Assembly: GCF_017640745.1 (NCBI RefSeq)
Contig: NZ_JAEPQA010000020.1
Coordinates: forward strand, 24,588 to 88,587
Length of the DNA stretch: 64,000 nucleotides
Source: Nisaea sp.
GTDB taxonomy: Bacteria; Pseudomonadota; Alphaproteobacteria; Thalassobaculales; Thalassobaculaceae
Reading direction: 5' to 3'
Position 1 is the first letter of the stretch. Every line of letters starts with the position of its first letter. Positions 34,062-42,858 of the stretch are shown here, piece by piece. A program made the translations under genes and the position numbers. The notes below the pieces were generated by a model. It was not told where the DNA came from. It saw nothing but the letters and a program-made list of their open reading frames with translations, and did not search any database.

Positions 34062-34664
34062 TTATCCCAAGCTTTCTATACGCACCCCGAATTCGAGGCC
34101 CGCGTCTTCCAGATAGCTCCAGAGGTACTCGGCGAAGCTGGAGCGCACGAGGATGTCGTAGGTTGGCACCTCGTCAAGCTGGTCGAACAGCACGGTGATG
34201 CGGCCGATATGGCTCTGCGCGCATTTGCCGGGACCGAATGCGCGCGGATGCAGGTCGATGGCGCAGCCCTTGGCCATGACGTCGCGTGCATGACGGCCGG
34301 AGAGCCGGATCGTCGTGTGATGCTCCGTCACCTCGGTGACCGCGGCGTGCTGGCCTTCCAGAGCCTTGGAGAGCTTGCCCGCGAGCGCCGCATCGTCGCC
34401 ATAGACCATCCATTCGTCCGGTCCGGTCCAGAGGATGCGGACATCCTTGGCGGAAGCGACCGTGTTGGGTTCCGGGGGAGGAGCGGCGCCAAGCACCGAT
34501 TTCACTGCCGTGACGAAGGCCTTCTCCGAGAGATGACCGCGCAGCACCAGCTTGGTGCGGAAGGGGATCTCGGTCAGCACTACGCCGGCATCCGACGGGC
34601 CGCCGACGATGATCTCGAGCGGATCGAGCGCGGTGCGCGCCTTGGGATTGTCGAGCTCAGCCAT
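34062..34664 (-). CDS. soxG: sarcosine oxidase gamma subunit
   Basis: A 200-residue small subunit of heterotetrameric sarcosine oxidase, with a GcvT-like fold lacking the folate site. The family's features such as WTGPDEWMVY, HHTTIRLSGRHARDVMAKGCAIDL (seen in two parts) and the C-terminal VRSSFAEYLWSYL are visible. The start at 34664 overlaps the end of soxA by 8 bases. It stabilises the complex and is required for activity. Last of the soxBDAG genes. Confidence 0.93.
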   Translation of the reverse strand: MAELDNPKARTALDPLEIIVGGPSDAGVVLTEIPFRTKLVLRGHLSEKAFVTAVKSVLGAAPPPEPNTVASAKDVRILWTGPDEWMVYGDDAALAGKLSKALEGQHAAVTEVTEHHTTIRLSGRHARDVMAKGCAIDLHPRAFGPGKCAQSHIGRITVLFDQLDEVPTYDILVRSSFAEYLWSYLEDAGLEFGVRIESLG

Positions 34665-37600
34665 CGATCCGCTTCCCTTCCAGATCAAAGAACCGGGGTT
34701 CGGTCACTGTCACCTTCACGAGCTTGTCCTCGAGCGGGACGTGCAGGGTTTCGCCGTGCCGCTTGTGTCCGCCCTTGATCAGCGCCATGGCGATGGAGCG
34801 GCCGCAATTCGGGCTGTAGTAGCTCGAGGTCACATGGCCCAGCATGTCCATCGGCGGCTGCGGCTTCAGGTGCTCCACGACGTGACCGCCTTCCGGCAGC
34901 ACCACATTCGGGTCCTCGGTCAGCAGGCCGACGAGTTGCTTGCGATCCTCGGCCGCCATGGAGGCGCGTTCCAGCGAGCGTTTGCCGATGAAGTCCGGCT
35001 TCTGCTTGGAGACGATCCAGTCCATCCCGAGATCGAGCGGCGTCACAGTGCCGTCGGTTTCCTGGCCGACGATGATGAAACCCTTCTCGGCGCGCAGCAC
35101 GTGCATGGTCTCGGTGCCGTAGGGCGTGATGTCGAACTCCTTACCGGCTTCCATCAGCGCTTCCCAGAGGGCGAGGCCGTGGCGGGCCGGGACGTTCACC
35201 TCGAAGGAGAGCTCGCCGGTGAAGGAGATCCGGTAGATCTTCGCCGGAATGCCGGCGACCGTGCCGTCCTTCATCGACATGAAGGGGAAGGCCTCGGCGG
35301 AGAAGTCGATGCCGGAGCAGAGCTTCTCCAGCAGCGCCCGGCTCTTCGGGCCGTTCACCGCGACGACAGACCATTGCTCGGTCACCGAGGTGAAGAAGAC
35401 CTTGAGGTGCGGCCATTCCGTCTGGTGCCATTCCTCCAGCCAGGAGAGCACGTTCGCCGCCCCGCCGGTGGTGGTGGTCATATGGAAATGGTTTTCGCCG
35501 ATCCGGGTCGTCACGCCGTCATCCATGACCATGCCGTCTTCCTTCAGCATCAGGCCGTAACGGCAGCGGCCGACGCCGAGTTTGAGCCAGGCGTTCGTGT
35601 AGATGCGGTTCAGGAACTCGGCGGCGTCCGGACCCTGGATGTCGATCTTGCCGAGGGTCGAGGCGTCAAGGATGCCGACGCTGTCGCGCACCGCCTTCAC
35701 CTCTCGGTCGATCGCCTGGCGGAAGGTCTCGCCCGGTTTCGGGAAGTACCAGGCGCGCATCCACTGGCCGACATGCTCGAACTTCGCGCCGTGCGCCCGC
35801 GCCCATTCGTCGATCCGGGTCTTGCGCACCGGCTCGAACAGCTTGCCGACATTGCGTCCTGTATAGGCGCCGATGGTGGCGGGCGTATAGGGCGGGCGGA
35901 AGGTCGTGGTCCCGGTCGCCGGGATCTCGGCAGCGAGCGTGTCGGAAAGGATCGCCAGCGCGTTGACGTTCGAGGTCTTGCCCTGGTCGGTACCCATACC
36001 GGTCGTGGTGTAGCGCTTCAGATGCTCGACCGAACGGTAGCCCTCGCGGGCGGCGAGCTTTACGTCCGCGGCGGTCACGTCGTTCTGGAAGTCGACGAAA
36101 TGCTTGCCCTTGCGGCCGAGTTTGGCCTTGCCGGGTGCGATCCAGAGCGGACGCAGCGCGCCCTGTTCCGGCTCGCTCGACTTCGGTGCGGCGGGGGCGC
36201 GGCCCTTGAAGCCAGCTTCGCGCGCTGCCTCGGCACCGAGTTTCATGCCTTCCTTCAGGACCTCGGCGAGCGCGAAGGTACCGTTGCAGGCTCCGGCGCT
36301 GGCAAGCGCCTGGCTGGCGGTGCCGGGAACGAAAGCGGCGAGTTCGTCGTTCCAGGCAAGCTTGCCCTTGGCCTGCGAGAAGAGATGCACCGTCGGGTTC
36401 CAGCCGCCGGACATGGCGACCAGATCGCACTCGAGCGCCTTCACTGTGCCGAGCGCGCTCGATCCGTCCGGCGCAAGCTCCATCACCTCGACGCCGGCGA
36501 CCTTGTTTCTGCCCTGAACGGAGACGATGCCGCTGTTTTCGTAGACGGTGATGCCCTTGTCGCTGACCGCGTCGGCCAGCTCTCCGCGCACATCGCGCCG
36601 GGCATCGACGATGGCGACCACCTTGCCGTGCGCTTCCTCGATCGCGAGGGCGGTGCGGTAGGCATCGTCATTATTGGTGAAAATCACCACCTTGCGGCCC
36701 GGCAGCACGCCGTAGCGGTTAATATAGGTCCGCACGGCGGAGGAGAGCATGACGCCCGGCCGGTCGTTGTCGGAGAAGACCAGTGGCCGTTCGAGGGCCC
36801 CGGTTGCAAGCACGACACGCTTCGCCCGGATTTTCCAGAGCCGCTGGCGCGGTGTGTGTTCCGGGGCGGCGCCGAGATGGTCGCTGACCCGCTCCAGCGC
36901 GGTCAGATAGTTGTGATCGTAGTAGCCGGTCACGGTGCAGCGCTTGACCAGCGTGACCTCGGGCATGGCTTCCAGTTCGGCGACGGTTTCGGCCGCCCAG
37001 CGCGCCGGCTCCTTCCCGGCCACCGAGCTGTCGCTCTCGGAGAGCAACGCGCCGCCCCAGTCCGCTGTCTCCTCCATCAGGATCACGCGCGCTCCGGTCT
37101 TGCTGGCGGCGAGCGCCGCGGCGAGGCCGGCGGGACCTCCGCCGACGATGAGAACGTCGGCATGGGCGTGCATCTTCTCGTAGCGGTCCGGATCGCGGTC
37201 CTCGGGCGCCTTGCCGAGGCCGGCAGCGTTCCGGATCACGTGCTCGTAGGTCATCCAGAGCGAGGCCGGCCACATGAAGGTCTTGTAGTAGAAGCCGGAC
37301 GGCAGCAGCCGGTGAAAGACCGAGTTGATCGCGCCGATATCGTATTTCAGGCAGGGCCAGCGGTTCTGACTCTCCGCCTGCAGACCGTCGAAGATCTCGA
37401 TCTGGGTCGCGCGCAGGTTCGGCTCGGTCCTGTTGCCGGCGCCGAGCTGGATCAGCGCGTTCGGCTCTTCCGAGCCGGCGCCGAGGATGCCACGCGGACG
37501 ATGGTACTTGAAGCTGCGGCCGACCAGATGAACGCCGTTGGCGAGCAGGGCCGAGGCGAGCGTGTCGCCCTCGTAGCCGCCATAGGTCGTGCCGTCGAAG

Positions 37601-37668
37601 CGAAAGCGGACCGGCTTCTGGCGGTCGATGCGGCCCCGGTCACGGATACGGAAGGATTGCCCGCTCAT
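34657..37668 (-). CDS. soxA: sarcosine oxidase alpha subunit
   Basis: A 1003-residue alpha subunit of tetrameric sarcosine oxidase, of normal length. The N-terminal section has the 2Fe-2S-like fold fragment typical of the family (FRFDGTTYGGYEGDTLASALLANG), the NAD-binding VLIVGGGPAGLAAALAASK, and a C-terminal aminomethyltransferase (GcvT-like) domain that binds tetrahydrofolate and takes up formaldehyde from sarcosine. The start at 37668 overlaps the soxD stop (ATGA). It works with SoxB, SoxD and SoxG to oxidise sarcosine to glycine, methylene-THF and hydrogen peroxide. Confidence 0.96.
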   Translation of the reverse strand: MSGQSFRIRDRGRIDRQKPVRFRFDGTTYGGYEGDTLASALLANGVHLVGRSFKYHRPRGILGAGSEEPNALIQLGAGNRTEPNLRATQIEIFDGLQAESQNRWPCLKYDIGAINSVFHRLLPSGFYYKTFMWPASLWMTYEHVIRNAAGLGKAPEDRDPDRYEKMHAHADVLIVGGGPAGLAAALAASKTGARVILMEETADWGGALLSESDSSVAGKEPARWAAETVAELEAMPEVTLVKRCTVTGYYDHNYLTALERVSDHLGAAPEHTPRQRLWKIRAKRVVLATGALERPLVFSDNDRPGVMLSSAVRTYINRYGVLPGRKVVIFTNNDDAYRTALAIEEAHGKVVAIVDARRDVRGELADAVSDKGITVYENSGIVSVQGRNKVAGVEVMELAPDGSSALGTVKALECDLVAMSGGWNPTVHLFSQAKGKLAWNDELAAFVPGTASQALASAGACNGTFALAEVLKEGMKLGAEAAREAGFKGRAPAAPKSSEPEQGALRPLWIAPGKAKLGRKGKHFVDFQNDVTAADVKLAAREGYRSVEHLKRYTTTGMGTDQGKTSNVNALAILSDTLAAEIPATGTTTFRPPYTPATIGAYTGRNVGKLFEPVRKTRIDEWARAHGAKFEHVGQWMRAWYFPKPGETFRQAIDREVKAVRDSVGILDASTLGKIDIQGPDAAEFLNRIYTNAWLKLGVGRCRYGLMLKEDGMVMDDGVTTRIGENHFHMTTTTGGAANVLSWLEEWHQTEWPHLKVFFTSVTEQWSVVAVNGPKSRALLEKLCSGIDFSAEAFPFMSMKDGTVAGIPAKIYRISFTGELSFEVNVPARHGLALWEALMEAGKEFDITPYGTETMHVLRAEKGFIIVGQETDGTVTPLDLGMDWIVSKQKPDFIGKRSLERASMAAEDRKQLVGLLTEDPNVVLPEGGHVVEHLKPQPPMDMLGHVTSSYYSPNCGRSIAMALIKGGHKRHGETLHVPLEDKLVKVTVTEPRFFDLEGKRIDG

Positions 37669-38021
37669 TTGTCCGACGCTCCCGCTTTCGCGTTCTTCTG
37701 CGCCGCGCTCTCGCGCCGCCAGTTGGTCTCGTAGGCCTTGATGCCTTGAGGGCTCTTCGGCAGCTCGCCCATCGGATAGATCTCGATGATCTCGTCCGTG
37801 GCGGTGTTGCGCACCACGTTGAACCAGCGCCGGCAGCCGGCGCTGTGCGACCAGCGCTCGGTGAAGGGGCCCTTGGGGTTCTGTTTCAGGAACAGGTACT
37901 CCGCCCATTCCGCGTCGGAGAGCTCGGAGGCCTTCACCGGGCGCGCGATATGCGCCTCGCCGCCATAGTGGAACTCGTTGTCGTCCCGCGGACCGCACCA
38001 GGGACAGGGAATCTGCAGCAT
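37665..38021 (-). CDS. soxD: sarcosine oxidase delta subunit
   Basis: A 118-residue subunit with a zinc site formed by C6 and C9 in PCPWCG and by H59 and C63 in WSHSAGC, as in the known structure of the tetrameric enzyme. The remaining sequence, including FHYGGEAHIARP and WRRESAAQ, is standard. Its start is 12 bases after the soxB stop and its stop overlaps the start of soxA. Confidence 0.95.
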   Translation of the reverse strand: MLQIPCPWCGPRDDNEFHYGGEAHIARPVKASELSDAEWAEYLFLKQNPKGPFTERWSHSAGCRRWFNVVRNTATDEIIEIYPMGELPKSPQGIKAYETNWRRESAAQKNAKAGASDK

Positions 38022-38032
38022 CTTGTCTCTCC

Positions 38033-39325
38033 CTAGTGCGCGACGCCCGCGGCGCCGTGTTCGTCGATCAGGTAGCCGGTCTCGAAGCGGTTCAGGCTGA
38101 AGGGCGCAGAGATCCTGTTGGGTTCGTCCTTGGCGATCAGCTCGGCGAAGACATGGCCCGAGCCCGGCGTCGCCTTGAAGCCGCCGGTGCCCCAGCCGCA
38201 GTTGAAATAGAGCCCGTCGAGCGGAGTCTTGGAGATGATCGGCGAGGCGTCCGGGCAGGTATCGACGATGCCGCCCCAGGTCCGGAGCACGCGGAGGCGC
38301 GAGACGATCGGGTAGAGCTCGACCGCGGCCGCCAGCAGGCCCTCGACCGTCGGCAGGCTGCCGCGCTGGCTGTAGGAATTGTAGCTGTCGACGCCCGCAC
38401 CCATCACCAGCTCGCCCTTGTCGGACTGGCTGATATACATGTGCACCGCGTTCGACATGATGACCGTGTCGAGGCAGGGCTTGATCGGCTCGGAGACCAG
38501 CGCCTGCAGCGGGCGGGAGTCGATCGGCAGGTGCAGCCCGGCCATCTCCGCGACGACGCCGGAATGACCGGCGGTGACGCAGCCGACCTTCTTCGCCCGG
38601 ATCGTGCCGCGGCTTGTCTCGATCCCGGTGACCTTGCCGCCTTCGCGCAGGATGCCGGTGACCTCGCAATTCTGGATGATGTCGACGCCGAGATCGTCGG
38701 CGGCGCGGGCGTAGCCCCAGGCCACGGCGTCGTGCCGCGCGGTGCCGCCGCGTTTCTGGATGAAGCCACCCATGACCGGATAGCGCAGCGTCGGCGCGGT
38801 GTCGATGATCGGCACCAGCTTCTTGATCTGCGCCGGAGTCATGACTTCGCTGTCGATGCCGTTGAGGCGGATCGCTTCGACCCGGCGGCGCATCTCCTTC
38901 AGTTCATGTTCGGAATGGGCGAGAGTCAGCACGCCGCGCTGGGAGAACATGACGTTGAAGTTCAGTTCCTGGGAGAGGCCTTCCCAGAGCTTAAGCGAGT
39001 GTTCGTAGATGCCCGCGCTCTCGTCCCAGAGATAGTTGGAGCGGATGATGGTCGTGTTCCGGCCGGTATTTCCGCCGCCGATCCAGCCTTTCTCGACCAC
39101 GGCGACATTGCGGATGCCGTGCACCGAGGCGAGATAGTAGGCGGTCGCGAGTCCGTGGCCGCCGCCGCCCACGATGATCACGTCATATTCCGGCTTCGGC
39201 TCCGGCGAGCGCCACGCCTTCTGCCAGTTCTCGTGATAGCTGAGCGCGTTGCGCGCCAGAGCGAAGATCGAATAGCGGGAGGACCCGCCCTTCAGTGCCC
39301 GCATGCCGCTCGCGGAACCCTTCAT
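38033..39325 (-). CDS. soxB: sarcosine oxidase beta subunit
   Basis: A 430-residue flavoprotein with an FAD-binding motif [18 protein letters not shown] (about 49-66) and the covalent FMN-carrying histidine (H198) in [13 protein letters not shown]. It contains the sarcosine-oxidising site of the tetrameric enzyme. The family normally begins near [13 protein letters not shown]; the ATG at 39325 gives a 16-residue leader and is preceded by a weak AAGG, while an alternative ATG is at 39304. First gene of soxBDAG. I did not see a folate enzyme or serine hydroxymethyltransferase gene attached, although these often accompany sox operons. Confidence 0.95.
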   Translation of the reverse strand: MKGSASGMRALKGGSSRYSIFALARNALSYHENWQKAWRSPEPKPEYDVIIVGGGGHGLATAYYLASVHGIRNVAVVEKGWIGGGNTGRNTTIIRSNYLWDESAGIYEHSLKLWEGLSQELNFNVMFSQRGVLTLAHSEHELKEMRRRVEAIRLNGIDSEVMTPAQIKKLVPIIDTAPTLRYPVMGGFIQKRGGTARHDAVAWGYARAADDLGVDIIQNCEVTGILREGGKVTGIETSRGTIRAKKVGCVTAGHSGVVAEMAGLHLPIDSRPLQALVSEPIKPCLDTVIMSNAVHMYISQSDKGELVMGAGVDSYNSYSQRGSLPTVEGLLAAAVELYPIVSRLRVLRTWGGIVDTCPDASPIISKTPLDGLYFNCGWGTGGFKATPGSGHVFAELIAKDEPNRISAPFSLNRFETGYLIDEHGAAGVAH

Positions 39326-39442
39326 CGCCTTATGCCCCCGTCAGGACCCTGAAACGTCAGAATGATCGGGACCGTAGTCGGAGCTGTCCAGCCCCTGTTG
39401 TTCGGGCGCGACCTGTGATGACGGGGAGGGGACAGGCGAGGG

Positions 39443-39949
39443 TCAGTCGGCAGAGCTTTTGCTGGGGGAATAAATGGTCAGGCCGACGAAGCGGCCGATC
39501 CGCCCTTCGTCCGTGAGCAGCGGGAAGATTCCGGACTCGTAGGAGAGGAAGTCTTTTCCGACCCAGGTCAGTTTGCCGAAAGTGCGGACAGGACGGCCTT
39601 TCTGCAAGAGCGCCCTGAAGCCTTCCACCACCTCCGGCGCGTCCTTGTAGAGATCGTCGACCCAGGTTCCGGTCGCATCCCTGCCGATCGTCTCGACGAT
39701 GTTGGTACCGACAAGGCGGTAGCGAAATCTCGGCTCCGGGTCGTCGGTCGCCTCGATGACGAACATATGGGGTAGCAAGGCGACATGATCGCGCGGGTCG
39801 AAGTCTCTGCGGTAGGGGGTTCCGCGATTGCCGCCCAGTCGGCGCCACGCCTCATGCAATGCTGCCGTTTCCCTGTTCTGAAACGCCAGGGTCAGATCTA
39901 TCGTGCAGCTCGGTGCTGCATCCGCGACGATATCTCTTGCAAGAATCAA
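39443..39949 (-). CDS. PAS_5-family single-domain protein
   Basis: A 168-residue protein with the alphaproteobacterial PAS_5 pattern: YRRDFDPRDHVALLPHMFVIEATDDPE, then FRYRLVGTNIVETIGRDATGTWV. The conserved 'R-x-D-F-x-P' lead and 'Y-R-L-V-G' strand are both clear. There is no kinase, cyclase or DNA-binding domain. Members often occur in several copies per genome and their signal and output are unknown. It is upstream of soxB on the same strand but about 120 bases away. Confidence 0.8.
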   Translation of the reverse strand: MILARDIVADAAPSCTIDLTLAFQNRETAALHEAWRRLGGNRGTPYRRDFDPRDHVALLPHMFVIEATDDPEPRFRYRLVGTNIVETIGRDATGTWVDDLYKDAPEVVEGFRALLQKGRPVRTFGKLTWVGKDFLSYESGIFPLLTDEGRIGRFVGLTIYSPSKSSAD

Positions 39950-40162
39950 ACGTCTCAGAGCCTAGATATATTCACGATCACATTAGGGGTATTTTTTGCG
40001 AATAAATAAGAAATGTCCAGATTTATCTGAGTAAAATTGCATTCACCAATTCAATTTGAGATTTCGGTTTTATATCGACGTACCATTATTCTTCACTCAT
40101 TGAGCGGAACATATCCGACCTCTTGCGCGTGTTTTTCTGCGAATGCGTAGGCGTCAAAGGTC
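39950..40162. other. AT-rich intergenic region
   Basis: About 210 bases that are clearly more AT-rich than the rest of the window, between two PAS_5 genes on the same strand. Runs such as TATTTTTTGCG and TTTTATAT are present. It would supply the promoter for the 39443-39949 gene; no gene, repeat or strong hairpin was found. Confidence 0.5.
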
Positions 40163-40696
40163 TTAGACCTGAGGCATGTAAAGGGCTTTATCGGGTTTCT
40201 TGTTGGGATCGGCATGGAGATCGACTACGAAAAGTGCAGGTCGGCCGGATTTCTCTTCCATCACCGGTAGCCTCACCGCACAGATTCCATAGGCGCGGCT
40301 GCGCCAGCGGAAACGGTTTTCGTGAATGGTCGGTTTTCCGGTTGCGAGCGCGGTCTTGCATTGCTCGACCAGAACCGCAGCGTAGTCGGGATAGGGCATG
40401 CTCGAGATTCGCTTCCCGGTTAGGTCGATCCCGCCTTTGTTCGCCGCAATCACGGCATAGATCCGGTAGATGAAATCCGAGCCGTCGTCCGTCGCGTCGA
40501 GCAATGAAACGCGTCCCAGCAGGTTGCCGAAATCTTCGGGAGGGAAGTCTGATCGGGCCGGCAGTCCGTCCTGTGCCAAGCTGTGCCAGCGGTCGAGCAG
40601 GAAACGGGCAGGCCTTACGGCGGGCGCGTCCTCAGGCAGTGCAACAGACGACATCAATCCGCCGTCATCTCTGAACCGAAGGGAATAGTCGTTCAT
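40163..40696 (-). CDS. PAS_5-family single-domain protein
   Basis: A 177-residue protein with the PAS_5 pattern: WHSLAQDGLPARSDFPPEDFGNLLGRVSLLDATDDGSDF, seen in successive pieces, then FIYRIYAVIAANKGGIDLTGKRI and YAAVLVEQCKTALATGKP. It is a paralogue of the 39443-39949 gene, though the two share only the family motifs and are not a recent duplicate. There is no output domain. Function unknown. Confidence 0.8.
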   Translation of the reverse strand: MNDYSLRFRDDGGLMSSVALPEDAPAVRPARFLLDRWHSLAQDGLPARSDFPPEDFGNLLGRVSLLDATDDGSDFIYRIYAVIAANKGGIDLTGKRISSMPYPDYAAVLVEQCKTALATGKPTIHENRFRWRSRAYGICAVRLPVMEEKSGRPALFVVDLHADPNKKPDKALYMPQV

Positions 40697-40764
40697 AAAT
40701 CTACGTCATTGCGGCTTTGAGAGGGGCGGTCCAAGGCATCGCGCGGTTGGCGGGTGGAGGCCGT

Positions 40765-42690
40765 TCAGTTCAGGCGGAATTTCTGCTGCAGACCCTCGTG
40801 GAAAAGCCGCTCCGCATGATCCGAAGGAGTCGCGGCGCCGACGGGGTTGACGGCATACCAGTCTCTGTAATCCGCCAGCCGGACAGGGTTCAGGAAACTC
40901 TGGCACTCGGTTCCCCGGTTGGCGGCCTTGAAGCGGAGCAAGTCGTCGAAGGTCACCCCGGTCACTTCTACCTTCGTAATCCGCCCTGCGGTATCGAAAT
41001 CGAGGACGATGCGGTTGAGATAGGGATATTGCGCTTCGGCCAGCAGCATCGCGGAGCCACCGGAGCCTGGCGCGGCTGCATAGATCCAGCATCCGACATG
41101 GGACCATTGGCGATACAGCATCCGGACGACGGCATCCCGGGAACCCGGGGTTTCGGTACCGCCGCGGCCGAACCGGATCGCGACCGGGTCGCTTATGGAC
41201 GCTTTGATATCCTGCAGACGGGCGCCGCTTTTTGCGGCCGAGGCGAGATCCAGCAGCACTTTGCGGACCATTGCCTCCTCGTCTTCTGCGGCCGCCGAGG
41301 TCACTTCCTCCGCATCGACCTTCGGAACGGCAAGAACGACGAAGGGAGCATTCAGAGCCGCCCAGTCCGCCGCGAGGTCGGACGAAAGCGCGGTGCGGCC
41401 GGGGTCGGAACAGCCGTGCGGATCGGCCGGCGACAGGGAGGTCAGCAATCCGGTCGGCCCGGCGGCGATAAATGTCGAGACCGCGGCGTCGTAACGGCTG
41501 AAGCGCTCGCGCATCGCGCCATAAAACCCGATGCAGGCGCGTCCTGCGGCCTGCAGGTCCGCTTCCGCTTCCGCGCTTGCGGCAAGTCGCGAGACGGAAT
41601 GTTGCTGGAGTCCGGAATAGGCCGTGCGGATATCGCTGTGTCCCCCAGGCGCCACACTGTCGATCTGCGCCGGCAGCCAGCCGCTCGCAGCTCTGGGCAG
41701 CACGCCGGGCTGGGCGAGGATGGCGTCCGGTGGAGTGCCGCCCGCGAGGATATCGGCGAAGATCAGGGTCGGGGTTGTTCGCGCGCGGATGCTGATCTGG
41801 GTCGGATCGCCTGTCCCTTGGTTCAGCCGCACCATCGTGCCACCTTCTGTCAGGCGGATGTCCTGCGCGCGTTCGGATCGTGCCGCGGCCTCCGGCGCGA
41901 TGGTGGAGATCATCGATCCGAGATCGAGCTGGACCGGCTGACCGAGAAGCTTTTCCAGGACGGATAGTGCGGGCATGGTGAAGACGGGTTCCGCAACGAT
42001 ACGGATTCTCCGTTCGAGGGAGCCGTCGCCGCTGTGCAGGATCGGGTTGCCGGTGCGGCGCGTTCCGTCCGCTAGCGGCAGGGCTGTGTCCCCCGCGGCC
42101 AGGGTTTGCGGCACGGCGCCTGATCCGTCGCTGTAGGAGGCGGTCGGCAGCACGGTGCGCTCCACGATGAAGTCGCAGCAGAACCGTTCCAGTCCGTCCT
42201 TTGCGGCGGGAGCCGGTGCGGAAACGGTGATTTCCTCGGAAAGATAGCAGTCCTTGAAATGCCCGGCGACTTCGCGGCAGCTAACGGCGTCTCCGCCCGG
42301 CGAAACGCTGATATCGAGCGGTTTTGCGGACTCGGACAGGCATAGCAGGAACAATGCGGGGCCGCCGACGATCAGAACGGCAAGGAGGGCCGCCACGAGC
42401 CCCAGATAGCGTCGACGCGCAGGCTTCGCGGGGGGCTGCGCTTCCGTCTTCTCGGGTTTGCTGCTGCCGCTTTTCTTCTTTTCTGCCGCCGCTTCGGGCG
42501 GCTTTCGGGATGTCTGCTGCTCGGAGCGTGTCGCGGTCAGTGCTGCGGGTTTCTTTTTGGCTGGAGAGCCGTCCGCTTCGGAGCTTTCCGTATCCGCGGC
42601 CTTTGACTCGGTCGCGGGAGCTGTTGCGTTTTCGTCTTCCGGCTTTGTCTTCGGGCTCTTGGTGCCGTCTTGATCGTCCGTTGCCGACAT
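40765..42690 (-). CDS. large single-pass membrane protein of unknown function
   Basis: A 641-residue product. The start at 42690 has GGAG six bases upstream. Residues 1 to about 90 are low-complexity and rich in Lys, Glu, Ala, Ser and Thr (likely disordered), followed by a basic patch PARRRY and one membrane helix (about 96-116). The large C-terminal part should be periplasmic; it has several cysteines (SCREVAGHFKDC, ERFCCDF, HGCSDPG, VGCWIY). No catalytic motif or family was recognised. The closest resemblance is to other lone, tethered periplasmic orphans. It is downstream of the aminotransferase terminator on the same strand and is probably a separate unit. Confidence 0.65.
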   Translation of the reverse strand: MSATDDQDGTKSPKTKPEDENATAPATESKAADTESSEADGSPAKKKPAALTATRSEQQTSRKPPEAAAEKKKSGSSKPEKTEAQPPAKPARRRYLGLVAALLAVLIVGGPALFLLCLSESAKPLDISVSPGGDAVSCREVAGHFKDCYLSEEITVSAPAPAAKDGLERFCCDFIVERTVLPTASYSDGSGAVPQTLAAGDTALPLADGTRRTGNPILHSGDGSLERRIRIVAEPVFTMPALSVLEKLLGQPVQLDLGSMISTIAPEAAARSERAQDIRLTEGGTMVRLNQGTGDPTQISIRARTTPTLIFADILAGGTPPDAILAQPGVLPRAASGWLPAQIDSVAPGGHSDIRTAYSGLQQHSVSRLAASAEAEADLQAAGRACIGFYGAMRERFSRYDAAVSTFIAAGPTGLLTSLSPADPHGCSDPGRTALSSDLAADWAALNAPFVVLAVPKVDAEEVTSAAAEDEEAMVRKVLLDLASAAKSGARLQDIKASISDPVAIRFGRGGTETPGSRDAVVRMLYRQWSHVGCWIYAAAPGSGGSAMLLAEAQYPYLNRIVLDFDTAGRITKVEVTGVTFDDLLRFKAANRGTECQSFLNPVRLADYRDWYAVNPVGAATPSDHAERLFHEGLQQKFRLN

Positions 42691-42805
42691 TTCGAAACTC
42701 CGCAAACAAAACTCTCAGGAGAAAGATAAGCGAATTTTTTGCCAAAGACCAACCTGTTGACCCGGCGGTCCGGTCAAAATCCCATTGCGATCGGTGGCGC
42801 AAACA

Positions 42806-42834
42806 GAAAAAGGGCCGGCATGATTGCCGGCCCT
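42806..42834 (-). terminator. intrinsic terminator of the class III aminotransferase gene
   Basis: On the minus strand AGGGCCGGCA, a four-base loop and TGCCGGCCCT form a perfect 10-bp stem followed by TTTTTCTG. It lies 24 bases beyond the aminotransferase stop. Confidence 0.85.
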
Positions 42835-42858
42835 CCGGGCTTCTCTCTCCGGTTGGCC

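Noticed and set aside
39950..40162. AT-rich patch as a sign of a transferred island
   Set aside because: Only about 210 bases, no mobile-element gene, repeats or attachment site; a promoter region is enough to explain it.
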